From NCBI GenBank assembly GCA_910584475.1, contig CAJUBD010000005.1:1-64000 (forward strand): a stretch of 64,000 bases of DNA. Reading direction: 5' to 3'. This DNA comes from an uncultured Treponema sp. (GTDB taxonomy: Bacteria > Spirochaetota > Spirochaetia > Treponematales > Treponemataceae). Position 1 is the stretch's first letter; each line of letters opens with the position of its first letter. The notes below the pieces were generated by a model that did no database searches, was not told the origin of the DNA, and saw only the letters and a list, made by a program, of their open reading frames with translations. Shown piece by piece: positions 1-7,034 of this stretch. Position numbers and translations under genes: made by a program.

Positions 1-7
1 TGATACT

Positions 8-47
8 GCCCGTCCGGGCGGGAAAGCAGGTGGCCGCCGGGCTTTTT
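8..47 (+). terminator. possible intrinsic terminator of an upstream gene
   Basis: A GC-rich stretch with GCCCG at 8-12 and CGGGC at 38-42 can fold back and is followed by a T-rich run. It would end transcription coming from outside the window. The pairing is not unique (a second CGGGC lies at 15-19), so this is tentative. No coding sequence could be supported in bases 1-119. Confidence 0.35.
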
Positions 48-134
48 CTTTGCCCTGCAGAATACCGTGTAGAAAACTTTTTTTAATTGTCTATTTGACG
101 GACAGGGTAGCACACCATAATGGAGAAACTACTC

Positions 135-620
135 ATGATTAGGCAAGCTAATAAACAAGATATTTCAAGGATAGCAGAGATTATTGTGTTTGGAAAAAGG
201 GTTGCTTATAGACCTATATTTGAAAATGATTATGTGTCATTTAATGAGCTGCAGGTTGTTCCTTTGTACGAAGAATATAAAAATAATCTAGATAGATTAG
301 ATAGTATGCTGCTATATGATGATGGAATTGTCAAAGGGGTAATAAACGGACAACCTATAGGTGATAAAATAATTGAGATTACGGATTTTTATGTTGAGCC
401 TTTTTTTGTGGGACAGGGAATAGGAACACTTTTGATAGAATATCTGATTCAGCAAGTAAGAAAAAAAGGAGTTCATAAAATAGTATTATGGGTTATAAAA
501 GATAACGTGAAAGCCGGAAAGTTTTATGAATCTAGAGGTTTTGTCAATAGTGGAAAAACACGCATAATAGAAGGTACTACAAAAGAGGATTGCTGTTATG
601 AGTATGTTCTCGAACAATAA
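135..620 (+). CDS. GNAT-family N-acetyltransferase
   Basis: Predicted acetyl-CoA-dependent N-acetyltransferase of 161 aa; the substrate is unknown. The C-terminal half has the GNAT core: a beta-strand 'DFYVEPFFVGQGIGTLLIE', in which V-x-x-x-x-x-G-Q-G-I-G is the acetyl-CoA pyrophosphate loop, then a helix and 'NVKAGKFYESRGFV', the usual last motif. An ATG at 120 is also in frame; 135 (MIRQANKQD) is preferred because it starts directly at the first GNAT strand. The gene is clearly more AT-rich than the housekeeping genes here, suggesting recent acquisition. It is the first of several small enzymes in an accessory island. Confidence 0.85.
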   Translation: MIRQANKQDISRIAEIIVFGKRVAYRPIFENDYVSFNELQVVPLYEEYKNNLDRLDSMLLYDDGIVKGVINGQPIGDKIIEITDFYVEPFFVGQGIGTLLIEYLIQQVRKKGVHKIVLWVIKDNVKAGKFYESRGFVNSGKTRIIEGTTKEDCCYEYVLEQ

Positions 621-817
621 TGTGTAGTGCAAAATTCATAATTGTAGGGAAAATGCGGTATTCAATCAGATTTTTCTTTAGTGACAGTACAAACATGGTG
701 CTAGCACCAGAAAATCAGCAAGTCATATAATTGAAGTAAAAAAGGCGTGTATTTGCATAAAACTTAAACAAATAAAGTTAAGAACAACAAAGAACACGCC
801 GAGTTAGGGGGATTATT

Positions 818-1156
818 ATGAAAGAGTTTCCGAATTTTATGAAGAATCAATTGAATCACATAGACAGTACTCAACAAAATACTCCGGACATTGATGGATA
901 TTACTATGAAGGAGCAGATGGAAGTCAAATTTGTTTTTGGACGTATTATTCTGATAGAGATTCTAAAGAAAATGTTCATGAATTTGATGAATATGTATTC
1001 TGCGTTTTAGGGGAGTATGTAGAGATATTTGATGAAAGAGAACATATCTTATATTCCGGAGATGAACTTTTGATACCAAAAGGGATTCCTCATCATGGCA
1101 GAGTTGCCAAAGGAACGAGAACCATTCATGCTTTTGGCGGAAAGAGAATAGTATAG
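818..1156 (+). CDS. small cupin-domain protein
   Basis: A 112-aa protein with a single cupin barrel. The first cupin motif is near 'VHEFDEYVFCVLGEYVEIFDE' and the second near 'GDELLIPKGIPHHGRV', where H-H-G would place metal-binding histidines. Single-domain cupins of this kind are often sugar- or small-molecule-binding or metal-dependent enzymes; nothing here fixes the substrate. A GGGGG stretch about 8 nt before the ATG is the likely ribosome-binding site. Base composition is AT-rich, as in the preceding acetyltransferase, so both may have arrived together. Confidence 0.75.
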   Translation: MKEFPNFMKNQLNHIDSTQQNTPDIDGYYYEGADGSQICFWTYYSDRDSKENVHEFDEYVFCVLGEYVEIFDEREHILYSGDELLIPKGIPHHGRVAKGTRTIHAFGGKRIV

Positions 1157-1781
1157 GTGTTTTGTTTATCATATTTTTAGGTTCCTTAATTTTTAACAGT
1201 GAGCGAATTGTCAAAATTCGGGAACTGTTAAAAAAGTCGTTTCGCAGCGAAGCGAGAAACGACGGTAAATAAGCGAGTTTTTGCAGAAAACTCGTATTAA
1301 AATCAGCAACGCGAGTTTTTCGCAAAAAAAATAAAGTGAAAAACTCGGTAGCAAGTCGCAAGACTTGCGTACCATTTTAGTTGCTGATTTTAAATGTTCC
1401 TTAAAATTAAGCATCGCAGAAAACGTCAGTTTTCGAGAATGCTTAATTCGCCTGCGTGAGCAGGCAAGTACAAAATACGAGTTTTTGAAAAAAACTCGTA
1501 TTAAAATCAGCAACGCGAGTTTTTCGCAAAAAAAATAAAGTGAAAAACTCGGTAGCAAGTCGCAAGACTTGCGTATCATTTTAGTTGCTGATTTTAAATG
1601 TTCCTTAAAAATTAAACTTTTGAAAAATTTCAGCTTTCAAAAGTTTAATTTCGTCTGTGCGATCTGGCAATATAATAAGCGAGTTTTCGTAGAAAACACG
1701 AAGTTAAATTTTGCGACAGTATTTGGCGCAAAATTTAAATGTTTGAATAAATGTTGCCAAAAGAAAGAAGGGGGGGGCACA
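1157..1781. repeat. tandem array of modular hairpin repeats (three units)
   Basis: No gene is supported in this 625-nt gap. It holds about three tandem units of 203-214 nt. Each unit has, in order, a TTCCTTAA-type linker, hairpin A, hairpin B, an AATAA or similar linker, hairpin C (CGAGTTTT...AAAACTCG) and hairpin D. Unit 1: A 1191-1233, B 1236-1263, C 1274-1294, D 1297-1393. Unit 2: A 1405-1448, B 1450-1465, C 1477-1499, D 1501-1597. Unit 3: A about 1608-1651, C about 1679-1699, D from about 1703. A and B stems differ in sequence in every unit yet still pair. The D segments of units 1 and 2 are near-identical 115-nt copies with 14-bp arms (TTAAAATCAGCAAC). Confidence 0.85.
1770..1777 (+). 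promoter_or_regulatory. poly-G tract in the ribosome-binding region of the nitroreductase gene
   Basis: Eight consecutive G residues end 4 nt before the ATG at 1782, where the Shine-Dalgarno sequence should be. Length changes would alter both pairing to 16S rRNA and its spacing from the start codon. G-tract slippage is an established switching mechanism in treponemes; its use here is inference. Confidence 0.5.
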
Positions 1782-2315
1782 ATGAATGTACTTGATGCTA
1801 TTGAAGCAAGAAGAAGCTACCGTGGGAAATTTAAGGCCGTTTCTGTGCCGCGAGAAGATCTGATAAAAATTATGAAAGCGGGATTAGCTGCTCCTTCGGG
1901 CTGTAATAAGCAGACAGTGAGTTTGCTTGCTATTGATGACAGTTCCGTATTAAAGGAACTGTTTCGTGTTATTGAACCGCCTGTCGGAGAAACTGCACAA
2001 GCCGCAATATGTGTTCTTTCGCAAAATATCATCGCATATAGGGATAAATGCTTTGCAGTTCAGGATTATTCTGCCGCTATTGAAAATATGTTGCTTGCTA
2101 TTGTAGAGTTAGGCTACCAAAGTTGTTGGTATGAAGGGCATATTACGGATGACGACAAGATATGTGACAAGATGGCTAAAATTCTGGGTGTACCCGATCA
2201 TTACAATCTTGTATGCTTTCTTCCCATTGGCGTTGCCGAAGAGAAACCCATCACTCCCCAGAAGAAAGCTTTTGAGGATAGAGCATGGTTTAACAAATTT
2301 GGAGGAGAAGCTTAA
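1782..2315 (+). CDS. nitroreductase-family protein
   Basis: Predicted FMN-dependent nitroreductase-like oxidoreductase of 177 aa, cytoplasmic. The N-terminal 'VLDAIEARRSYRGKFKAVSVPREDLIKIMKAGLAAPSGCNKQ' is the family's flavin-phosphate binding motif (A-R-R-S-x-R ... A-P-S-G-x-N). The C-terminal 'FLPIGVAEEKPITPQKKAFEDRAWF' matches the usual G-x-x-x-x-x-P end of the fold. The frame stays open upstream to 1569, but that extension translates the repeat array and is not credible; the ATG at 1782 is right for the family. The ribosome-binding region is a G8 tract. Physiological substrate unknown. Confidence 0.88.
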   Translation: MNVLDAIEARRSYRGKFKAVSVPREDLIKIMKAGLAAPSGCNKQTVSLLAIDDSSVLKELFRVIEPPVGETAQAAICVLSQNIIAYRDKCFAVQDYSAAIENMLLAIVELGYQSCWYEGHITDDDKICDKMAKILGVPDHYNLVCFLPIGVAEEKPITPQKKAFEDRAWFNKFGGEA

Positions 2316-2399
2316 ATTCATAATTTGCCGGGATACAGTTATCATACGACTTGATAAAAAGGAGTAGGAATCAAATATGGACGAGAAATTTTACAAAGA

Positions 2400-3185
2400 A
2401 TGGGATATATGCTGACTAAAAAAGATGTGTTCGAATTTTTAGAGGCTGCGGGAATAGGGCATGGTGACAAAGTTGCGATTCATTGTTCGCTCAAGTCGAT
2501 TGGCGAAATTGAGGGCGGCACCGATGGTTTGATTGACGCTTTTTGCGAATACCTTTCGGATGGTCTTTTCATTGTTCCTACTCACACTTGGGACAATGTT
2601 GACGGGGAACACCCCTACGATGTTCGTGTGACTGAGCCGTGCATCGGCGTTCTTGCAAAGGTTGCGGCGTTTAGAAAGGACGGCGTGCGTTCTCTTCATC
2701 CGACTCATTCGGTGGCGGTATTCGGAAAGAGGGCGGCCGAATATGTGAAGGGCGAGGAAAAGTCCGCGTCGCCCGCCCCTGTCGGCGGCGCTTTGAGCCG
2801 CCTGTATGAAGGGCGCGGCAAGATTTTGCTTGTCGGCGTGGGACACGAGCGGAACACCTATTTGCACGCCGTTGACGAGCGACTTGGAATTTCCGACAGA
2901 CTTTCCGAAGATGGCTATGTAATGACCATAATTGATTGGAACGGCAACGAAATGAAATCGCCTCTGTTCCACGGACATTTTACGAAAGCGTGCGATACTT
3001 GTGTGAACGAATATTATCCGAATTACACGAAGGCGTTCGAACATTTTGGGGCGGTAACTTATTCGACGCTGGGCAATGCGAAGGTCTATGTTTGTGACGC
3101 GAGAAAAATGACTGATGTCGCGAAAATGTTGTGGGACAATGCCGACCACGATTTGTGCGTGCGCGAAGAAACGATAGCATTTTAA
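2400..3185 (+). CDS. aminoglycoside 3-N-acetyltransferase family protein
   Basis: A 261-aa member of the AAC(3)/YokD acetyltransferase family, which uses acetyl-CoA to acetylate an amino group of aminoglycosides or unrelated substrates. Family signatures: 'KVAIHCSLKSIGEIEGGTDGLIDAF' (H-x-S-L-x-S-I-G ... G-G), 'IVPTHTW', 'RSLHPTHSVAVFGKRA' with the conserved H-P-x-H-S, and 'ILLVGVGHERNTYLHAVDE'. Start choice is open: ATG at 2400 or 2409. A short overlapping reading frame from ATG 2376 to the TGA at 2412-2414 lies across both starts. Activity on aminoglycosides cannot be told from sequence. Confidence 0.85.
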   Translation: MGYMLTKKDVFEFLEAAGIGHGDKVAIHCSLKSIGEIEGGTDGLIDAFCEYLSDGLFIVPTHTWDNVDGEHPYDVRVTEPCIGVLAKVAAFRKDGVRSLHPTHSVAVFGKRAAEYVKGEEKSASPAPVGGALSRLYEGRGKILLVGVGHERNTYLHAVDERLGISDRLSEDGYVMTIIDWNGNEMKSPLFHGHFTKACDTCVNEYYPNYTKAFEHFGAVTYSTLGNAKVYVCDARKMTDVAKMLWDNADHDLCVREETIAF

Positions 3186-3223
3186 TTTTGCAGAAATGAA
3201 AAATTGAATTTTAGGAATTGAAA

Positions 3224-3682
3224 ATGAATGATTTTGAAATTCGTAAACTCGGCGAGGAAAATTTTGACGAGATGAAGGAATTTTTCAGGGATGTTTTTAC
3301 GCGCGAGCCGTGGTGCGACGACTGGAGCGATGACAAGCAGCTTTCATCGTACATTCGCGACATAGCCGGCTGCTTTAATTCGATTTCGTTCGGATTTTTT
3401 GAAGGCGATGATATGGTCGCGCTTTGCATCGGGAAAAAACATCATTGGTGGGGTGGCACGGAATATTTCATTGAGGAACTTTGCGTCCGCTCCGACCTTC
3501 AAGGGAGGGGAATCGGAACGCGTTTTATGGCGGAAATTGAGCACGAGATTTTAAAGCGCGGAATGGGTCAGATTTATTTGCAGACTGGGCGAGGAAAGCC
3601 CGCCGTCGATTTTTACAAAAAATTGGGATTTTGGGAAATCGAGGACACGGTTTGTTTTTTTAAGGAGATTAAGGAAGAATGA
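3224..3682 (+). CDS. GNAT-family N-acetyltransferase
   Basis: A 152-aa predicted acetyl-CoA N-acetyltransferase. The core motif is 'IEELCVRSDLQGRGIGTRFMAEIEHE', with R-x-x-G-R-G-I-G forming the acetyl-CoA loop; the end motif is 'KPAVDFYKKLGFWEIEDTVCFFKE'. An acidic, tryptophan-rich N-terminal part ('REPWCDDWSDD') precedes it. A TTG at 3218 is also in frame; the ATG at 3224 is better spaced from AGGAA. It lies 38 nt after the AAC(3)-like gene and may be cotranscribed. Substrate unknown. Confidence 0.85.
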   Translation: MNDFEIRKLGEENFDEMKEFFRDVFTREPWCDDWSDDKQLSSYIRDIAGCFNSISFGFFEGDDMVALCIGKKHHWWGGTEYFIEELCVRSDLQGRGIGTRFMAEIEHEILKRGMGQIYLQTGRGKPAVDFYKKLGFWEIEDTVCFFKEIKEE

Positions 3683-4119
3683 AGTTCGATTCGTGTGGCG
3701 ATGTTGTAATGCAGAAGGTTACAGCATAAAAAACAGTCTGAATTGTCTGGCATTGTAATGTTGCTGCTTACATCGAAAATCGTAGGCTGCCATTTGAAGA
3801 CAGCGTTTAAAATTAGCGGCTAAAATGTCGCCGCAAACTTTAGCTTTGAGTTTTTTCCAGAAACTCGCTTATCCAGTCGCAAGCCTTTGGCTTGCTAACG
3901 ATTTTTCACTTCGTTGCAAAATCGCGTTTTTTAACAGTTCAAAAGTTGATACTTTCTTCACTGTTAAAAAATAAGGAGCTTTTACAATTGTCGCTGAAAA
4001 ACAAATGCTCCTTAAATAGGCGAGCTTGCGATGCATACTTAAGTTGAAAATTGTGGCATCATTTTGACGCTATTTTTTTAACATCGTTTACTTAACTCTG
4101 TTTACTTAACATAATTTAT
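3683..4119. repeat. gap with an inverted copy of the modular hairpin array
   Basis: No gene is supported. About 3805-4016 carries the hairpin modules in reverse order relative to the 1.2-1.7 kb array: a D-like hairpin (3808-3852), a C hairpin ending in AAACTCGCTTAT (about 3850-3870), B hairpins (AAGC...GCTT near 3882-3897 and GATTT...AAATC near 3898-3926), an A hairpin (TTTTAACAGT...ACTGTTAAAA, about 3930-3971) and the linker TAAGGAGC, itself paired with GCTCCTTA at about 4007-4014. The remainder to 4119 is AT-rich with short TTAACNNNGTTTA repeats and has no recognisable feature. Confidence 0.75.
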
Positions 4120-4734
4120 TTAACACTGTTTATTTTTAGCTTTTCTATGTTTTAGAAATTCGCCGATTGCTTTTTTTAGCGCGGCGACATTTTCGAATTT
4201 GTGCGATGCGATTCCAATGGCGTGCGCGGATTCGACGTTTTCCGCGCGGTCGTCGGTGAAAAATGTTTCGCTTGGGGGAAAGCCTTCGGAAAGCAAAATC
4301 GTTTTCCAAAAATCCGAGTCGGGCTTTTCAAGTCCGATTTTTTGCGAGGCGTAAGTTTCGTCGAAAATCGCGTAGTCGCCGCGCGCGACGTGACATTGCC
4401 AGTGGCTTTCGATTGTGTTCGTGCCGCAAACAACACGATGATTTTTTTTGCGGAGCGACAAAATTATTTTTTCCACGTCGGCATTCATTTTTGGGTGGAA
4501 AAAAAGTTGCCACAAATTCATCTCGATTTTTTTGCCGAGATTCGCGCCGACTTTGTTCCAGAATTCCTTTTCGGAAATTTTTCCGCGAGTCAAAAGCGAA
4601 AAGAGATTTTTGTCTGAATCAAGCTTTTGCGCCGCGCGAAATTCTTCGGCCGATATTCCGAGAGTCGATGCGATTTGCGCTTCGGGCGGAGTGTTCCGAG
4701 TGACAACCCCTCCCATGTCAAAAATAAAAAGCAT
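4120..4734 (-). CDS. HAD-superfamily phosphatase-like hydrolase
   Basis: A 204-aa haloacid-dehalogenase-type hydrolase, subfamily IA by layout, with unknown substrate. Motif I is 'FIFDMGGVVTRN' near the N-terminus; it reads D-M-G-G-V-V, a variant of D-x-D in which the second Asp is replaced by Gly, common in the YihX/epoxide-hydrolase-like HAD group. Motif II Thr/Ser is near 'VVCGTNT', motif III Lys in 'SQKIGLEKPDSDFW', motif IV in 'FFTDDRAENVESA'. The ATG at 4734 follows a -10 box by 5 nt and has no ribosome-binding site, so translation is probably leaderless. Divergent from rlmI with overlapping promoters. Confidence 0.88.
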   Translation of the reverse strand: MLFIFDMGGVVTRNTPPEAQIASTLGISAEEFRAAQKLDSDKNLFSLLTRGKISEKEFWNKVGANLGKKIEMNLWQLFFHPKMNADVEKIILSLRKKNHRVVCGTNTIESHWQCHVARGDYAIFDETYASQKIGLEKPDSDFWKTILLSEGFPPSETFFTDDRAENVESAHAIGIASHKFENVAALKKAIGEFLKHRKAKNKQC

Positions 4735-4739
4735 AGCCA

Positions 4740-4768
4740 ATTTTAACCGATTGAAAATTTTTTGTCTA
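4740..4768 (-). promoter_or_regulatory. promoter of the HAD gene, predicted leaderless
   Basis: On the minus strand: TAGACA (-35, 4768-4763), a 17-nt spacer, TAAAAT (-10, 4745-4740), then 5 nt to the ATG at 4734. It overlaps the divergent rlmI promoter, whose -35 (4751-4756) lies inside this spacer. Confidence 0.7.
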
Positions 4769-4779
4769 TATGATATATT
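4751..4779 (+). promoter_or_regulatory. promoter of rlmI, predicted leaderless
   Basis: TTGAAA (4751-4756), a 17-nt spacer and TATATT (4774-4779) are followed after 6 nt by the ATG at 4786. No Shine-Dalgarno sequence can fit. It interleaves with the divergent HAD promoter, so the two genes probably compete for RNA polymerase. Confidence 0.75.
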
Positions 4780-4785
4780 TCTTTT

Positions 4786-6045
4786 ATGGAATTTGCGAGA
4801 TTTTTTTTGAAGAAAGGCGAGGAAAGAGAAATTCGCCAGGGGTTTTTGTGGGCGTTCGACAACGAAATCGAGCGCGTGAAATTTTTCGACGGAAAGGAAT
4901 GGAAGGACGCGCCGTTCGCAAAAATCGTTTCGGACGGAAAAGTAAAGGACGGCGAGTGCGTGGAAATTTTTTCACAAGCGGGCGGATTTTTGGGAAGCGG
5001 CATTTTCAATTCAAAGTCGAAAATCGCCGTGCGGATTGTGAGCGACTTGCACGCCGACAATTTTTTCGAGGACAAGTCGAATTTCATTTTCAAGAAAATT
5101 TGCGACGCGTACAATTTGCGAAGAATTCATTTTTCAGAAAGCGAGTCGTTTCGCGTTTGCTTCGACGAGGCGGATTTGCTTCCCGGTCTTACGGTGGAAC
5201 GCTACTTTTCGGAAGAGAAAAAAATTTATCTTGTCGTGCAGTTTTTGGCTTTGGCTGCGGAAATTTTTCGAGACGAAATTCTTGCCGCGCTTGAAAAAGT
5301 TTTGAAGCCCTTTGCAATTTACGAGCGGAGCGATGCGGACGTTCGCGAAAAGGAAGGGCTTGAAAAAAAGAGCGGCTGGCTTGGACGGCGCGGAAAAGAT
5401 GAAATCGTAATTTTGGAAAACGGCGTCAGGATTTCGGTGGATTTGCCGCGCGGACAAAAGACCGGATATTTCCTCGATCAAAAATTGAACCGCGCGGAAA
5501 TCGCGCGTTACTGCCACGGAAAAAATGTTTTGGACGCGTTCTGCCACACGGGCGCGTTTGGCTTGAACGCTTTTAAGGCTGGCGCGAAATCCGTGGTTTG
5601 CGCAGACATTTCTTCCGACGCAGTTGAAATCACGAAAAAAAACATTGCGCTTAACGGCGCGGAAAAAGTCGTGAAAGCCGTTTGCGCCGACGTTTTTGAA
5701 CTTTTGCGCCAATACGAATCCGAGGGAAAAAAATTCGACGTGGTAATCCTCGACCCGCCGGCATTCACGAAAAGCGCGAAGGCGGTGAAAAAAGCCTACG
5801 GCGGCTACAAGGAGATCAATTTGCGCGCGATGCGCATTTTGAACTCAGGCGGAATTTTGGTGACATGCTCGTGCTCGTATTTTTTCGACTCGACCACTTT
5901 TTATTCGATGCTTTCTAGCGCCGCCGCGGACAGCCATCGACGAGTTCAGGTTTTGCAAAAGCGCGGAGCCGCTCCGGACCATCCGATTCTGCTCGGATAT
6001 TCCAGAAGCGAGTATCTTTGTTGCGCGATCTGCAAGGTTTTTTGA
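4786..6045 (+). CDS. rlmI: 23S rRNA cytosine-C5 methyltransferase, RlmI family
   Basis: A 419-aa class I SAM-dependent methyltransferase with an N-terminal PUA domain, predicted to make 5-methylcytosine in 23S rRNA. The N-terminus 'LKKGEEREIRQGFLWAFDNEIE' is the PUA start. Family blocks follow: 'DLLPGLTVERYF', 'RGQKTGYFLDQKLNR', the SAM-binding 'VLDAFCHTGAFGLNAF', 'DVVILDPPAFTKS', and 'LVTCSCSYFF', whose Cys is in the catalytic region. Length is typical. The exact target base is assigned by family only. It is followed directly by miaA (2 nt gap), forming a translation and RNA-modification pair. Confidence 0.9.
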   Translation: MEFARFFLKKGEEREIRQGFLWAFDNEIERVKFFDGKEWKDAPFAKIVSDGKVKDGECVEIFSQAGGFLGSGIFNSKSKIAVRIVSDLHADNFFEDKSNFIFKKICDAYNLRRIHFSESESFRVCFDEADLLPGLTVERYFSEEKKIYLVVQFLALAAEIFRDEILAALEKVLKPFAIYERSDADVREKEGLEKKSGWLGRRGKDEIVILENGVRISVDLPRGQKTGYFLDQKLNRAEIARYCHGKNVLDAFCHTGAFGLNAFKAGAKSVVCADISSDAVEITKKNIALNGAEKVVKAVCADVFELLRQYESEGKKFDVVILDPPAFTKSAKAVKKAYGGYKEINLRAMRILNSGGILVTCSCSYFFDSTTFYSMLSSAAADSHRRVQVLQKRGAAPDHPILLGYSRSEYLCCAICKVF

Positions 6046-6047
6046 AA

Positions 6048-7001
6048 ATGATTTCCCTTCCTTCTTCGTACAATTGTCTTGTTCTTCTCGGACCTACCGC
6101 CGTCGGAAAAACCGCGCTCGGCGTGCGTCTTGCGGACTTTCTCGATGGCGAAATTGTTTCGGCGGACTCGCGCCAAGTTTACAAAGGGCTTGACATCGGA
6201 AGCGGGAAGGATTTGGCGGAATACGAATTTCGCGGTCGAGCCATTCCATATCATTTGATTGATGTCGCCGACCTTTCCTGCGAATATTCGGTTTTTTTGT
6301 ACCAACAGGATTTTTACAAAGTTTTCAAGTCGATTTTGGAAAAAGGAAAAATTCCTGTCGTCGTGGGCGGAAGCGGAATGTATCTTGACGCGGTGATTCG
6401 GGGCTACGATTTGGTTCCCGTTCCCGAAAACAAAGAATTGCGCGAGTGGGCGAAAGATGTTCCGCTTGAGGAATTGGGAAAAATTCTTTTGGAGCTAAAG
6501 GGCGGGGAAATCCATGTTCGGCGCGATTTGCTCGAACGCGAGCGCGTCGTGAAGGCAATTGAAATTGAGAAATTCATCCGAAGCGATGAATGTGCGGAAT
6601 TCAAAAAAACGCTTGAAGCGCGCCCTGAAATCCGTCCGCTTGTCTTGGGCACGACCTTGGAACGCTTGACGCTCCGCGCCAACATAAAAAGGCGGCTTTA
6701 CGAGCGGATGGATGAAGGAATGATCGAGGAAGTGGAGCGCCTTCATTCGCAGGGCGTTCCTTGGGAAAGGCTTGAAAAGCTCGGCCTTGAGTATCGCTTC
6801 GTTTCGGAATTTTTGGAAGGAAAATTTCTTAGCAAAGAAGAGATGGCTGAAAAACTCAACATAGCGATCGGGCAGTTCGCCAAGCGGCAGGAAACTTGGT
6901 TTCGCGGAATGGAAAAGAGCGGCGTGAAAATAAATTGGCTTCCGAAAATTCCTGATCTGGAAGCGAGGCTCGCCGCCGTCAAGGAATTCTTGAAAGCCTG
7001 A
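6048..7001 (+). CDS. miaA: tRNA dimethylallyltransferase
   Basis: Transfers a dimethylallyl group to N6 of A37 in tRNAs reading UNN codons. At 317 aa it is full length. The P-loop is 'GPTAVGKT' (residues 15-22), followed by 'GEIVSADSRQVYKGLDIGSGK', which carries the conserved D-S-R-Q-V-Y, and 'IPVVVGGSGMYLDAVIRGYDL'. The region after 'GSGK' departs from the usual A-K-P-T-x-x-E version. The ATG at 6048 starts just after the rlmI stop and gives the standard N-terminus; the open frame to 6018 inside rlmI is unlikely to be used. Coupled to rlmI. Confidence 0.93.
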   Translation: MISLPSSYNCLVLLGPTAVGKTALGVRLADFLDGEIVSADSRQVYKGLDIGSGKDLAEYEFRGRAIPYHLIDVADLSCEYSVFLYQQDFYKVFKSILEKGKIPVVVGGSGMYLDAVIRGYDLVPVPENKELREWAKDVPLEELGKILLELKGGEIHVRRDLLERERVVKAIEIEKFIRSDECAEFKKTLEARPEIRPLVLGTTLERLTLRANIKRRLYERMDEGMIEEVERLHSQGVPWERLEKLGLEYRFVSEFLEGKFLSKEEMAEKLNIAIGQFAKRQETWFRGMEKSGVKINWLPKIPDLEARLAAVKEFLKA

Positions 7002-7034
7002 TTTTGTGATTTCCGTAAGTGTGATTGAGCGGAG

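Noticed and set aside
740..812. Possible integron attC-like site (GGCGTGT ... ACACGCC then GTTAGG) between GNAT and cupin genes
   Set aside because: An outer stem and a GTTAG-like end are present, but the matching upstream core (RYYYAAC) is missing and no second site follows the next genes, so a cassette array is not supported.
1191..1720. CRISPR array
   Set aside because: Repeats are long, palindromic and irregular, without uniform spacers, and no cas genes are present.
1569..1781. In-frame N-terminal extension of the nitroreductase
   Set aside because: It translates the hairpin repeats, is Lys/Phe/Cys-rich without family similarity, and the ATG at 1782 gives the standard nitroreductase start.
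4201..4703. Long open frames opposite the HAD gene, and similar long shadows opposite secA, ftsZ, topA and others
   Set aside because: They are antisense products of the high-GC third positions of real genes; they lack start signals and family patterns.
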